From assembly GCA_036245805.1 (NCBI GenBank), contig BTRK01000002.1, forward strand, positions 10,660,689-10,724,688: a stretch of 64,000 nt of DNA. Reading direction: 5' to 3'. This document shows positions 22,318 through 33,300 of this stretch, one piece after another. This DNA comes from Pristionchus mayeri (lineage: Eukaryota > Nematoda > Chromadorea > Rhabditida > Neodiplogasteridae). Numbering within the stretch: position 1 is the first letter of the stretch; each line of letters begins with the position of its first letter. Below the pieces are notes generated by a model that was not told the DNA's origin, did no database searches, and saw only the letters and a program-made list of their open reading frames with translations. The translations under genes and the position numbers were made by a program.

Positions 22318-22500
22318 TAGATCATCGCTTTTGCTCTCAAAAAGTTGCTGCCTAAGCTCAAGCTCTCGAAAAATGACGGGACTCTAGTTCACTGACCACT
22401 GCTGCTGGACACTCTGACAGCTTATGTTCCCATCGGCTTGGTAATTAGAGAAAACATATCTGACACTCTCTTCATTTTCCATACTCTCTCGCCTCTTTTC
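22318..22500 (+). repeat. Fragment of repeat R2
   Basis: It matches 28690-28870 and 43570-43750 closely (shared block CACTGACCACTGCTGCTGGA). It begins at the exact base where the maT transposon ends, so the transposon inserted into an R2 copy. Confidence 0.85.
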
Positions 22501-22504
22501 CAAA

Positions 22505-22560
22505 CGATGGGACTAGTTAGTACTTGAATCGGAGGCGGCTTACTGAATATTGGATGACAC
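22505..22560 (+). pseudogene. 3' half of a 5S rRNA-like sequence
   Basis: CTAGTTAGTACTTGAATCGG followed by AGGCGGCTTACTGAATATTGGATG corresponds to the 3' part of 5S rRNA with several changes. The 5' half is absent. Confidence 0.6.
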
Positions 22561-22699
22561 TAGGATCTCTGATCTCACCACCATGATAACTGCTTGACAA
22601 TAAATCATATTTGATGTGATGAAATTTCTTTTTCATCTGTCCTGTCTCGTCTAGAGCACACCTCTTTGTAAAATACTGCACGATTCGTCCACCCCTCAC

Positions 22700-22815
22700 T
22701 CTCGTGCCCCGTTGAGAACATGACATTCCGTCCGATCTGTCAAGTTAAGCAACGGTGGGCCCAGTTAATACTTGGATCGAAGACAGTTTGGGAATCCTGG
22801 GTATTGAAAGTATTT
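22700..22815 (+). pseudogene. 5S rRNA-like sequence, near full length
   Basis: GTTGAGAACATGACATTCCG, GTCCGATCTGTCAAGTTAAG, GCAACGGTGGGCCCAGTTAA, GGATCGAAGACAG and GGGAATCCTGGGTATTG follow the 5S rRNA order. Differences in the C-box region argue against a functional gene. It stands outside R1. Confidence 0.7.
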
Positions 22816-23031
22816 TGTTATTTTGCAGACATACCACAAACAATTCTTCTCCTCTCCAGCTTGGTGCTGATGACATTTTTATGCCCTGTTATTCTTACAC
22901 CCTTCTGGGGTGGCTACTATCTGCACGTCGGATGAGAAAACTGTGACGTCTTGAAGCCTTTGATATATCAAAGGAAAAATATTCGCATGATCGTTGTAAA
23001 ATGCTCGCGTTTCCATGATGAGGATTCACTT
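22816..23031. other. Gap between 5S-like copy and LINE A
   Basis: No feature recognised. Confidence 0.4.
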
Positions 23032-23370
23032 TTTTTATTATTATTATTCTTTATTATTATTCTTTATCGCCAACGCATAAAGCGCCGTTCAGGGAATAAG
23101 AGCTGGGAGAGTGGGTTGGCTTTTTGGCTCGATCACAGCGAGCTCAAGGGATGGGGTGGTGGTATGTGGCAGTTATATGTTACAATCGTATTCGTGAGAT
23201 AGATAGGATTAGGTCAGGGGATTTTCGGATTTGTTTACGGAACAAAGGACGGGAAGAAGTTACTAACGGATCGGGGAAGGTATTCGAGAGTGGTAAGACT
23301 CTACTAGCACAAGTTGATAACGATGCTGGCACTCTGAATGGAATGGCAATGCGCAAACTATTGGAAGATC

Positions 23371-25190
23371 TTAGATCACGAATAAGCGGAGCAATCGTAT
23401 ACAAGTCAGCAGAGTCGTGGTGCACGTGGTTGTGAATGGAATCGTATACAAAGAACATATCGCGTGAAGCACGGCGATACTCAAGAGTTTCAAGTTTGAA
23501 TTTTTTAGCCGGTCTGGATATGAAAGAGGGGGGAGGGAACAGCGACGTAAAATCCTCCTTGTGAATTCTCGCTGTACATATTCAATTTCATTTACTAAGC
23601 CTACTGAAGTGGGATTCCAGATTATAGTGGAGGATTCTAATAGCGGGCGAATGTATATTGTATATGCTTTAAGGAGAAGTTCGGGAGATTTAGAGTGAAA
23701 CGATCTCAACATGAGGTTACACATTAAGCGTGCTTTCCTACTAATTTGATTAATATGGAACCCGAAGTAAAGGTTTTTTGAAAAGAATACACCCAGGTCT
23801 CGAACTATACTTCTTTACTCGATATAATTTGACCATTGAGGATATATTGGGTTCGATTCTTGAGATTTCCCAAGTGTAAAACATTACATTTAGGCGAGCT
23901 AATACTCATATTCCAATTGTCAGTCCAATCAGAAATTTTGCGAATCGCATCTTGTAGGTGAGTGCTATAATCAGGGACTATCGCATAAATTTTAAGATCG
24001 TCGGCAAATATATTATAATGAACAGTATGTGGGATATATTTTCCCAAATCATTAACATAAATAATGAATAGGAGCGGTCCGATAGCTGAACCTTGGGGAA
24101 CACCAGACTGGATGGGTGAGGGAGGGGACAGGTAGTCTCCTACAAGCACGCGTTGCGATCGGCCAAGTAGGTAAGACTCAAACCATTGAGTGATAGCATT
24201 TGAGATACCAAGAGTAGTAAGCTTATGAATAAGCAACTTAAGATCAATAGAATCAAAAGCTTTCTTATAATCGAAAAGAATTGTATCAACTGATTTTTTA
24301 AAACTTATCTGCTTAGCATAAAACGAAAATGTTTCAGATAGAGAAGAAGTTGTGCTTCTAAATTTTCGAAAGCATCCTTGCCTAGTATCTAATAAGTTAT
24401 GCTCGTCAAGGAAATCGACAATAGAGTTAATGAGAATTTTTTCGAATATTTTTGAGGCGGTGACCGTAAGAGAGATGGGGCGATGATTACAGATAGAGGG
24501 GTCACCAGGCTTTTTTGGAATAGGTTTAACATGAGCAGTTTTCCACTGAATAGGTGAGGAGCGTGATGAAAGGGAGATGTTAAAAAGAATGGTGAGGGGA
24601 TTAACTATGGAAGCTTTACACTTGCAATAAACCAGGTTGGGTATCATATCAGGAGATCCATTAACCTTAGGAATCATTTGCGAGATCGCAGAGAGTATAG
24701 TTTCGGAGCCAATGTAAGGTAAGTCGAACGAAGATCGGGGAGGGAGGGTCTGAGGGGGAGTTAAATCCGAAGGCGGGGTCTGAACCTTAGCGAAGAATTC
24801 AGAGAACGCATTAGCCTTCTCTACACTGGTAAGAAGAATATTTCCATTATCATCAATTATACCCGGTAATTTTGAATTATTAACCTTTAAACGATTTTTG
24901 CAATAATTGAAGAAGGAGTTAGGGTTACCCGAATTAACAGCCCGAGCCTCAAGATGAGATTCATATGATTTAAGAGCACGATCGAATCTCGCACGTAATG
25001 AATGAGTTAGGTTACAATTGGGTGCCGACATGTGGAATTTTTGCAGCTTTATGAATATTTTATGAAGGAATTTTGGGTAACCCGAGGACAAGCTAGGGCG
25101 CTTAAGGGGGGCAAAAGCGTCTAATATATCATTTATGACATCGCTAAAATATTGGTACGCTTCAGTGGAGTTTTTATTTCTAAGAGCCAT
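23371..25190 (-). pseudogene. LINE A reverse transcriptase (one frameshift)
   Basis: 25190-23805 reads through the RT fingers and palm: PIPKKPGDPSICNHRPISL, a degenerate QGCFRKFRSTTSS, the SGVPQGSAIGPLLFIIYVND block and the catalytic FADDLKIYA. After a frame change near 23805 the C-terminal thumb region continues (23724-23371; IRPLLESSTIIWNP, QREFTRRI). Motif order and spacing are of the CR1/Jockey group. All catalytic residues are present, so only the frame disruption marks it as defective. Confidence 0.85.
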
Positions 25191-25237
25191 TGTCCAATTG
25201 TGAGCATAAATATGATAGTTGATAATTTTCCAATCAG

Positions 25238-26029
25238 CTAAGGCATAATTCCTAGATAAATTAGTTTTAATTGCCGGGGTGGTGAGAAAGAAACTGAGAA
25301 GCTTATGCCCACATGGTCAGAGAGAGGGATATCGGGTTTGACAGATGATATTATAGGGAAATTGCACAAAATGAGATCAAGAGTGTTGGTACCGCGGGTC
25401 GGGAAATCAACAAATTGCTGGAATGTTTTCGTAATTACGAAATCCAAGAAAGGGGATACGGATTGAACAGAGGAGGAATATGAGTCCCAATCAATCGAGG
25501 GATAATTGAAGTCACCAATAATGATCGATGGATAAGCACAACTTGAAGCATTATCTAAGTACGAAAGAAATGGATCAAGGGATGAAGAGGGTGAATTTGG
25601 CGCACGATAAACCACGATTATTCTGAGGGAATTGCATTGAGTGTAGGGGTCGGTTGAGTATATATCGACCGTTAGGCATTCGAAACCAGGTGAGATGAAA
25701 TTAGAAACAAAAACAGGTAGAAGGGATGAATGCGCAAAGAGGAGAACACCCCCGCCTCTGCCAATTGCACGATCAGCTCGAAACAAGAAATAATCAGGGA
25801 GTCCTCTCAATAGCAACGCATCGCAATCATCATCAGAGAGCCATGTTTCAGATAAAGCAAAAATAAGGTATTTGGAATTCGACATTATGAAGGTATCAAT
25901 CAGGTTCCTAACGCTTCGAGCATTACCATAAAAGAAGGGAATGTTTTGAGTGAGGGGAGGGAGAAGGTGACAGGTCAAAAGAGAAGGAATCGAGGGATGG
26001 GGCCTATCACTCACATAACTGCCACACAC
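25238..26029 (-). pseudogene. LINE A apurinic endonuclease domain
   Basis: 263 codons with the exonuclease-endonuclease-phosphatase fold motifs: NARSV, ALSETWLS, RADRAIGRGGGVLLF, VVYRAPNS, IIGDFNYPSIDW, TNTLDLILCN and PLSDHVGISF with the catalytic Asp-His. It starts only a few bases after the ORF1 stop. A single-base frame change near 25265, next to a GGGG run, separates it from the RT frame. It would nick target DNA to prime reverse transcription. Confidence 0.85.
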
Positions 26030-26032
26030 CGC

Positions 26033-26853
26033 CTAAGCGAGAGGAGAGCTGCTCTGTTCACTCGCCGCCAGAACCTTGCCACCTGAAGATACTTGTTTGG
26101 AGGGGGAGATGACGGGGGGTGCAGGGCTGTTCTTTCTGCGAGTCGATACGTTGGAGAAATCAGCAGTTTTGCGATCTGACGCGTTCGGGTTCTTGTAGTG
26201 GTCGGGAAGAGGGCGATAATGAGGGCCTTTGAATTTAATCATCTCGCAGTCTCGGACACCATAACGGAGGCAGTTGGGAGCGATGTTGAGGTCTTTGGCA
26301 CGGGTACTGGAGACGCATTCCTGTTCCAGCTCACTGGGCATAAGATCACGGCGTACGTACATATTGGGGGAGAAATCCGAAGGGCGACCTTCATTGCGAA
26401 TGCAGCTGAGGAGTTTGTCACGGAGACAGGCAGAAGGGAGAGACAGTTTGATGATTCGTCGCGTAGAGGAGCTCTTCTCGGGGAAACGAGCGAAGGTAAT
26501 CTGCCCACCATCGTCAGTTCATTGTCCTTAGTGTGGGCGATCAGTTTCTTCACTAGTGCCTCGTCGTTCTTAGCAGTCTGAATTGGGTTTTCGGCTTCAG
26601 CAGAACCCACCACCACTGCACGTTGGCTCTTGGACTTGATCTTATCGATATCGGAAATAGCCTTCACAACATCCGCATAAGTGGAGGCAGGTTGGGGTAC
26701 TGTAGGCATAGACGATGCGGAGAGCAGGTCGATAATCTTGTCGAGCTTCCGCACCAAAACTATAGTACCATGCCAGGTGCAGTGTTCCCACCACCCCGTC
26801 CCCCAACAGTAATCCCATTCATCTAGCCTTCGGGGAAGCATTATAAGTTCCAC
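26033..26853 (-). pseudogene. LINE A ORF1-like protein, frame-disrupted
   Basis: Two overlapping minus-strand frames (26853-26239 and 26362-26033) give parts of one protein. The N-terminal part contains a Ser/Ala-rich linker and a charged helix. The C-terminal part contains NEGRPSDFSPN-like and YVRRDLMPSELEQE, which resembles the RNA-binding protein ORF1 of CR1-type LINEs, then a Pro/Ser-rich tail. A frameshift near 26460 joins them. It would coat element RNA. Confidence 0.6.
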
Positions 26854-26860
26854 GAGCCGG

Positions 26861-27292
26861 TGCGCTACCGTACCATCCGTATCAAACTCTACCGTATCCT
26901 CAGTGGGCTATTCGGAATCACTCACAGACGCAAGGATCTCTCGGTACCTACCGGATCTTCATTGAAATTTCTGCGAATATTTTCCATTGAATTCTGAGAA
27001 ACTCACTCCATTAATTGTTGTGCAGTGACTATCTTCCTTGCCTAGTGACTATCTTCTTGATGGCCCAGCATCTGTGAATATTATTTGTTTTCCATGCTTG
27101 AACTACTGTTTCCCGCCCTCGTCCTTCTCTTTCTCTCTCTCTCTCTCTGACCTGGCAGCCTATCAGAAAGAGGGCAGGAAATGGAAAAAAAACGCACTAT
27201 ATTCAACTGATCTCGCGCGCCAAAACATAGGAACGGTGCAATAGATCATGTTCACAGATGGAACAAGGAAGATAATCACTACTCAACGATTA
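26861..27292. other. Gap between LINE A and foldback element
   Basis: Contains (CT)n near 27127-27150. No gene recognised. Part may be the 5' UTR of LINE A. Confidence 0.35.
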
Positions 27293-28144
27293 ATGAAATG
27301 AATGGAATGAGTTTTATGTGATCCCCTGACCAATTATTAATTTGTATGAATATGAACGATTAGGTTTCAATATTATTTTATAACATGATTGCGAGTTGTC
27401 GTGTAATCCTGATCGGAGCACCATTCCAAAAACAACAAAAATATGAAAACGAAAGATGATGTGAGATGTGAGATGAGAGTTGCTTCGAGTAAGCCACCTG
27501 CTCACTACTGGCTACTAAATCATCCTCATTAGAATCAACCGAACAATTTCCGATTGATCAAACCGGAGGATTATTCGACTCAGGGCAGCGCATACAAATC
27601 TGAATGATTCACTCTCCTTATTTTAATTGTTCCCTCGTCGAACTGCCACATTGTAAAAACAAAAACAAAAAACTTCTCTGAGTATGCAGAACTAGAAGGC
27701 GATTTTCGAATAATCGGCTGCTGAAAATTAGCCGCATACAAGAGCACGGCGCAATCTGAATGGAAGGATTCAGAAGATTGTTGTCGTGAAACTATGTGAT
27801 AGTGCGGCGAGAAAACTAAAATAAGGAGAGTAAATAATTCGGATTTGAATGACTGATCTGAGTCCAAGAATCCTCCGGTTTCATCAATAGGAAGTTGTTC
27901 TGTTAATCTTGTCGAGGATGAATTAGTAGCGAGTAGTGCAGACGGAGCAGGTGGCAACTCTCATCTCTCATCTCACAGCATCTATCGTTTTCACATTTTG
28001 TTTTTTTACAATGAAACTCCGATCGGGATTACACAAACACTCGCAATCATGTTATAAAATAACATTAAAACCTAAACGTTCATATTCGTAAAAAAATTAA
28101 TAATTGGTCAGGGAATCACGTGAAACTCAATCCATTCATTTCAT
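27293..28144. repeat. Large foldback element (~850 bp, arms ~420 bp)
   Basis: The left end ATGAAATGAATGGAATGAG is matched by CTCAATCCATTCATTTCAT at the right end. Inside, TGATCCCCTGACCAATTATT pairs with AATAATTGGTCAGGGAATCA, AACATGATTGCGAG with CTCGCAATCATGTT, and GATGAGAGTTGC with GCAACTCTCATC. Similarity continues inward with gaps almost to the centre. It has no coding capacity; it fits a non-autonomous inverted-repeat element. Confidence 0.85.
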
Positions 28145-28189
28145 GAATTTTTTAAGTAGTGACACACTTTTGCATTCGATTCAACTCTA

Positions 28190-29110
28190 CCAATAGAAGT
28201 GGCTAGGTGCAAGTCTAGGAAGGTAATGGAAGAGTACAGGAGAGTGCGAGAGAGGAGAGAGACCTCTCTCGATTTCTCATGCTCTCTCGCTTGTGAGTCT
28301 CGCATCGGATGTTTATGTATTGTGTCAACACTTGCACTTACCCAAACTTCTTACTCTAGTGTGCCTCCCCAAGTGACGCCCAAGCTTGGTCGCCACTTGG
28401 GAGCCCTTTCTCTCCCTATTACACGCTCCCTCGTATCTCTGACCGATTCCCAAGTTGGGATCAAGCAAATTTAAGTTGACCCCAACTTGATCCCAACTTG
28501 GGAATCGGTCAGAGATACGAGGGAGCGTGTAATAGGGAGAGAAAGATCTCCCAAGTGACGACCAAGCTTGGGCGCCACTTGGAGAGGCACATCAGAGTAT
28601 CTATTAAGATACGAAAAATGCCTAAAAAGACGGAGTATTCGCACTCAGGTGTAAATAATTCCGATTTTTCCAAAAACTGAATGCTAAATTGGCATCTAGA
28701 CCATCGCTTTCGCGCTCAAACGTTGCCGACTATGCTCAAGCTCTCGAAAAATGACGGGATTCTAGTTCACTGACCACTGCTGCTGGACACTCTGACAGCT
28801 TACGTTCCCATCGGCTTGGTAATTAGAGTAAACATATCTGACACTCTCTTCATTTTCAATACTCTCTCGCTGACAATTGAATGAAGATGCTCGGATGAGT
28901 TTCAATTCTTTTTGTAGTTTCGGATTCAGTTCTCGTGTAATCCATCTCTGACCTCCGTCGGGAAAAAACAAACAACAATAATTTGGAGAGTTAACATCGA
29001 TCTGTGAGTGTGTGCTCCGCGGAATTCTATGACAAATTTCCTGAAAACATTCGCTTCAGAAAAATAATTGCTTCGATACCAACCGCGAGAGAGTATGCAA
29101 ATTCCCTTTC
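28190..29110 (+). repeat. Dispersed repeat R2, copy 1
   Basis: Homologous along its length to 43035-43970 and in part to 22318-22500. It contains the long perfect-looking hairpin listed separately, the block CACTGACCACTGCTGCTGGA, and ATACTCTCTCGC/GCGAGAGAGTATG stems near its end. It encodes no protein. Confidence 0.85.
28363..28590. repeat. ~228-bp hairpin inside R2
   Basis: TCTGACCGATTCCCAAGTTG on the left pairs with CAACTTGGGAATCGGTCAGA on the right, and the pairing extends outward through GAGCGTGTAATAGG and the AAGCTTGG blocks to GTGCCTCC/GGAGAGGCAC. The loop is only a few bases. A transcript would form a long double-stranded RNA stem. Confidence 0.9.
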
Positions 29111-29621
29111 ATCTCTAGCCCATCCGTTCCGACAAGCAAGATATGGGGCATCAAGGAAGAGCAAGGGAGCGCTGCAGACACGAGCTACGGAAGAGTATGC
29201 AAAAACATTGGTGGAGCTTAACTAATGAAGAATGGATTCAGCGATTTTGCGACTCTTGAAAATTGTTGATTCTGACTAAACCCCTTGTAATATATTTATA
29301 TATTTATCTACGCTCGGCGGCGCAACGAAAGACGAATAATTACTTATGTGTTATGATACAAGAGAGTTGACTCTCCTCACACTGAGGTCGAATACGATAG
29401 GAAGGGGGGAATGGGGGGGAAGGAGGTGCAATCGTAAAATGCGAAGATCCAATCGGCTGGTCTCATCTGTCTTCGTCTGTTCTGATGGGGAGTTTTATCG
29501 AGGAGGAGGCACTCGAGGTAGACCAGGTAGACTCTGCTCCGAGATCCAGCGTCAGGGGATCTCTAAAGGGGGGAGGGGGTGAGAATGAAGGAATGTGGTA
29601 AGGTAGTGGAAGGAGGGAATA

Positions 29622-31942
29622 CTATTGGAAAATATATTTCCGAAAATCAAATTCTAGAGTTATCAATCTCTTCTTGAAGACAGGGATGCTGGAGGATGAC
29701 AATACATGGGTGGGGAGAGCGTTTAAAATCCTAGCAACTCTACGAGAAAAACAATGATATCGAGGTGTGGATCTGGTTTTCTCAATATAGATTCCAAAGT
29801 TGTTGGTCCTTTCTCTTAGGGGAGCAAACAGGAAAAATTTACTTCTATCGAGTATGGTGTCTCCATACATGATCCTACGGGCCAAGACTAGATCATAAGT
29901 GACTCTCCTCTCAAAAAGCGCTTGAAGACCAAGGAAAGACAGACGTTGAGAATAGGAAGGGAGACCAAGAGGATATGATGGAGATGGAAAGCATCGATAG
30001 TATAGAATGCGAGTGAATTTCTCTTGTATTTTCTCAAGCTTCTGACTCTGTTTCTTGATATGAGGGTTCCAGAAGGGGCAAGCGAATTCAATGTGAGGGA
30101 GAACATATGTTTTAAAGCATTTGATAAGGATAGTGGGATCATTAACGGATACAGCACGAAGCATAATATGCATGACAGTGGTGGCTTTTTTTACACGATC
30201 ATCAATACTGGCAGAGTTATTTAGGGTGGGCAGTACTTGGACGCCGAGATCGCGTTGTTGAGGGACTTGCTCGAGGATAACATTATTAATGAGATAATGA
30301 GGAGCAAGAGAAGAACCTATGTGGAGATGTGTGCATTTAGATTCGGAGAGAGATAATTGATTGGATACAGTCCATGAATAGATAGCATCTAGGGCATACT
30401 GTAATTGGGCAGTGCGAGAGGCTTTATTTTTACTGGAATAGGAAACATAAATCTTAATGTCATCTGCATATGCTTTCACAAACACATCGGGGAAGGGAGC
30501 AATGACATATGTAATATCAGATATATAAAGAGAGAATAGAATAGGCCCTAGTACAGATCCTTGTGGTACGCCGGAGAGAACAGGGAAGGACTTAGATACG
30601 GTAGTACCTAACCTTACGGAGAAGTGCCTATCCGTTACAAAATCAGAGATCCAATTTAGAAGGTTACCATTAATACCATAATGCAAGCATTTAGAGATAA
30701 GCTTGGGAAAGGGGACGGTGTCAAATGCACGAGAGAAGTCGAGGTAAATAACATCAGTTTGCTCTTTACGGGAATGAGCGAAGGTCCAGTCATTTTCACA
30801 GTCTACGAGGTTGGTAAGAACAGAGGCACCGGATCGAAAACCATGTTGGTAATTAGGAATGATATTGGAGCGGTAAAGGTAAGGGGCAAGCTTATGCTTG
30901 ACAAGGCGTTCCATTGTTTTAGAGGCGGGAGACAGTATGGAGATAGGGCGATAAGAGTCGGGTACTTGGGGATTCTTGTTTGGTTTGGGGATTGGGGTAC
31001 AGAATACAGAATACAGAATATTTATCAGGAGTCGCAAAGTTGCGCTGATCAGGCTTTAGGTGGTCCATTCTTCATCAGTTAAGCTCCACCATTTCCTGCC
31101 CTTCCCTCTTGCTATCTCGTTTCTCCATCTCTCCCGAGGTCTTCCCTGTCCTCTGCTGTTAGCTCTGGTGTAAGGGATCCATGTTGTTAACCTCCTTGTC
31201 CACCGTTCGTCCATTCTTCGGATCTTATTTGCCCAGTTCATCTTTCGTCTAGTTGCTTCCTCTACCCAGTCAACGACTCCTGTTTCCATTTGCACTCGTT
31301 CGTTACTCCATCGATCCATCCATGTTACTCCAATCATGCGCCTCTCCATTTTTCTCTGCGCAACTCGCAGCACTTGTTTGTCTGACTCTCTCATTGTCCA
31401 AGCTTCGCAGCCATAAAGCACGGTCGACATGAGACAAGCGTTGAAGGCGCGTTTCCTTATCTCTCTGTTGACAGTCGCGTGTTTGAGTAAATGGCCAATG
31501 TTTCTCCAAGCGAGCCAAGCACACTGGATCCGGCGTTTGACTTCAATTGAGGGGTCCAATGGGAGGGAGATCCAACTTCCTAGATATTTTGCACCATCTT
31601 TGTACTCATAGATTCCTCCATCGACTTCGATCTGTTCTCTATTTGTTGCACTCGAAGTCAGCAAGATGGATTTTCAAGATCAGCAAGAGAGTCAAGAGAG
31701 AGAGAGGCAAGAGAGAGAGGCAAGAGATCAGAGTCAGCAAGATGGATCCAAGATGGATTTGGGATTGGGGTAATGAGTGAGAATTTCCATAGTGATGGGA
31801 CAGTGCCGGTTTCCATACTAATATTGAAAATATCGCACAGGGGGAGGGAGAAGGCATGTGCACATTTACGAAAGACAATCTGAGGAATGTTATAATGGCC
31901 CGTAGAGCATGATGGTGAGAGCTGCTTTAAAGCCTTATACAC
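29622..31942 (-). pseudogene. LINE B reverse transcriptase split by insertion
   Basis: The 5' part ends VPSLWKFSLITPIPNPS. The 3' part resumes TPIPKPNKNPQVPDSYRPIS and runs to the end of the protein without a stop. It contains HGFRSGASV, IYLDFSRAFDTVPF, SGVPQGSVLGPILFSLYISD and the catalytic AYADDIKIY. The C-terminal part has YVLPHIEFACPFWNP. Catalytic motifs are intact, and only the ~760-bp insertion breaks the frame. Confidence 0.88.
31000..31757 (-). mobile_element. 5'-truncated RTE-type LINE nested in LINE B
   Basis: The frame 31664-31056 encodes the RTE C-terminal region (LYGCEAWTMRESDKQVLRV, AQRKMERRMIGVTWMDR, GQGRPRERWRNEIARGKGRK). Its 3' end on the minus strand is a short tandem TATTCTG repeat at 31000-31020. 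Flanking copies of TTTGGG(G)ATTGGGGTA at 30984-30999 and 31758-31772 are the target-site duplication. The upstream end has GA-rich repeats (31680-31750) near the truncation point. Confidence 0.9.
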
Positions 31943-32175
31943 GTCATGGGGGAAGAAAGATACATTTCTTAGATATGAGGAAGAGGGGTGGGAGGGAATG
32001 GATGGTAATAATCCGTCATCAAGTGTGAAGTGGGATGCAAATCGGGATGCAAGGGAATTTGCTATGTCTAAGGTACTAGTAGCGTTATTTCCAGAGGAAT
32101 CAATAAGTTGTTTGGGGATGGATGGCTTCGGTTGGGTAAGGGTACGGATGTGACGGTAGAGATCTTTAGTGTTTT

Positions 32176-33240
32176 TTATTTTTTATGTTCGCAAAATTGG
32201 TTCCATTTTTTAATTTGGAATAATAGATCTCTACTGCACTTCTCGTATTGAAGGCGAATTGAGAGTAAATTATACTTTGTGAACAGAGAATTTCGGTGTT
32301 TAATTAGCTTTCGGATATGAGGGGGATAAGAATGGGTAGCAGGCTTAGGGCAGTGATACGGTACGAAAAGATCAATCGCGTGGTGGATTACAGAGACAAA
32401 GTTAGAATACATGTTCTCAGGGTCAGGAGCTTGTGAAAATGTTGTAAACCAGTCGAAGGTGAGAAGGAAGGACGAGAGGTGGTCATAGTTGGCGCGAGCG
32501 AAATCTCTAACTAACGATTGAGCGGGAGGGAGGCATCTTGAATCAATTGAGAAGGATATACCAAAATGAACGGATGTAGGAAAGGAGGGAATTACAGAGG
32601 GGTTGTGTACTATGGATGAATCACTAGCAAGTAGCCAATCAATGCATCGATCTATCCTAGTGGGACTACGGATTAGATGGCTGAGGTCGGAAGTAGAAAC
32701 GAAGGAGTGAAGTGATTGTTCTGTGGCTGGAATGGCACTGGAAATGATGTCGTTATTGAAATCTCCTATGAATATGATTGGGTGGGGACTGGTGGTAAGA
32801 AGGTCTGAGAGACCATCAACGAGGTTTTCTGTCTGGGTCGTACTGTAGCTAGGAGGTCGGTACACAACACAAAGACGAATGAAAGAGGACGAGGAAGTGA
32901 GCAAATCAATGGAGAGGGATTCAAGACTACTATGGATGGAACCGAGGATAGAGTAGTGAAAATGGTCACGAAGTACAATAAGTGTACCGCCTCCACGGCC
33001 ATTTGAGCGATCACGTCTAATAGCATGATATGGTAGATCAGCGATTATCAATGAGGTAGGAATACGAGAGGTCAGCCATGATTCGGTGATAAACACAATG
33101 TCTGGTTGTTCAACCTTTAGAATAGAGTGAAAATATGGTAGCTTATTGACTAATGATCGGGCGTTGTAATAGAGACAAGAAATCTTTGGCAGAATATCAG
33201 AGGAAGGAGTGGAGGGGGAATCGTATTGAGAAACTAAGCT
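32176..33240 (-). pseudogene. LINE B apurinic endonuclease domain
   Basis: A long open frame with EN motifs in order: NARSL upstream of 33110, IVFITESWLTS, RRDRSNGRGGGTLIVLRDH, LCVVYRPPSYS, IIFIGDFNNDI and a degenerate C-terminal SVHFGISFSID. The region continues toward the RT. The domain itself is undamaged, but the element cannot make a full polyprotein because of the RTE insertion. Confidence 0.85.
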
Positions 33241-33300
33241 GGGATAAACAGTTTGGGTCGAGGAAGGGGGAGTTATTGAAGAAAGCGAGGAGAGGATAGG

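Larger units (their letters stand above)
23032..26860 (-). mobile_element. CR1-like non-LTR retrotransposon (family A), near full length
   Basis: Minus-strand order is ORF1-like protein, apurinic endonuclease, reverse transcriptase, then a 3' tail of TAA-type microsatellite (ATTATTATTATTCTTTATTA on the plus strand at 23032-23065). The 5' end is set near 26860 because ORF1 starts there; the true end is uncertain. Frameshifts separate ORF1 parts, EN from RT, and RT from its C-terminal part, so this copy is probably inactive. Confidence 0.85.
29288..33300 (-). mobile_element. CR1-like LINE (family B), interrupted by an RTE fragment
   Basis: Minus-strand order: endonuclease (33240-32176), RT N-terminal part (32170-31758), RTE insertion (31757-31000), remaining RT (30999-29622), 3' UTR and AT-repeat tail (29621-29288). 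The 3' part is the same as 18528-19262. The RT segments on the two sides of the insertion overlap in the peptide TPIP, which is the target duplication. No ORF1 was recognised upstream. Confidence 0.88.

Noticed and set aside
22700..22815. A functional 5S rRNA gene
   Set aside because: Several changes in the internal promoter and stem regions relative to nematode 5S, and an isolated position among repeats.
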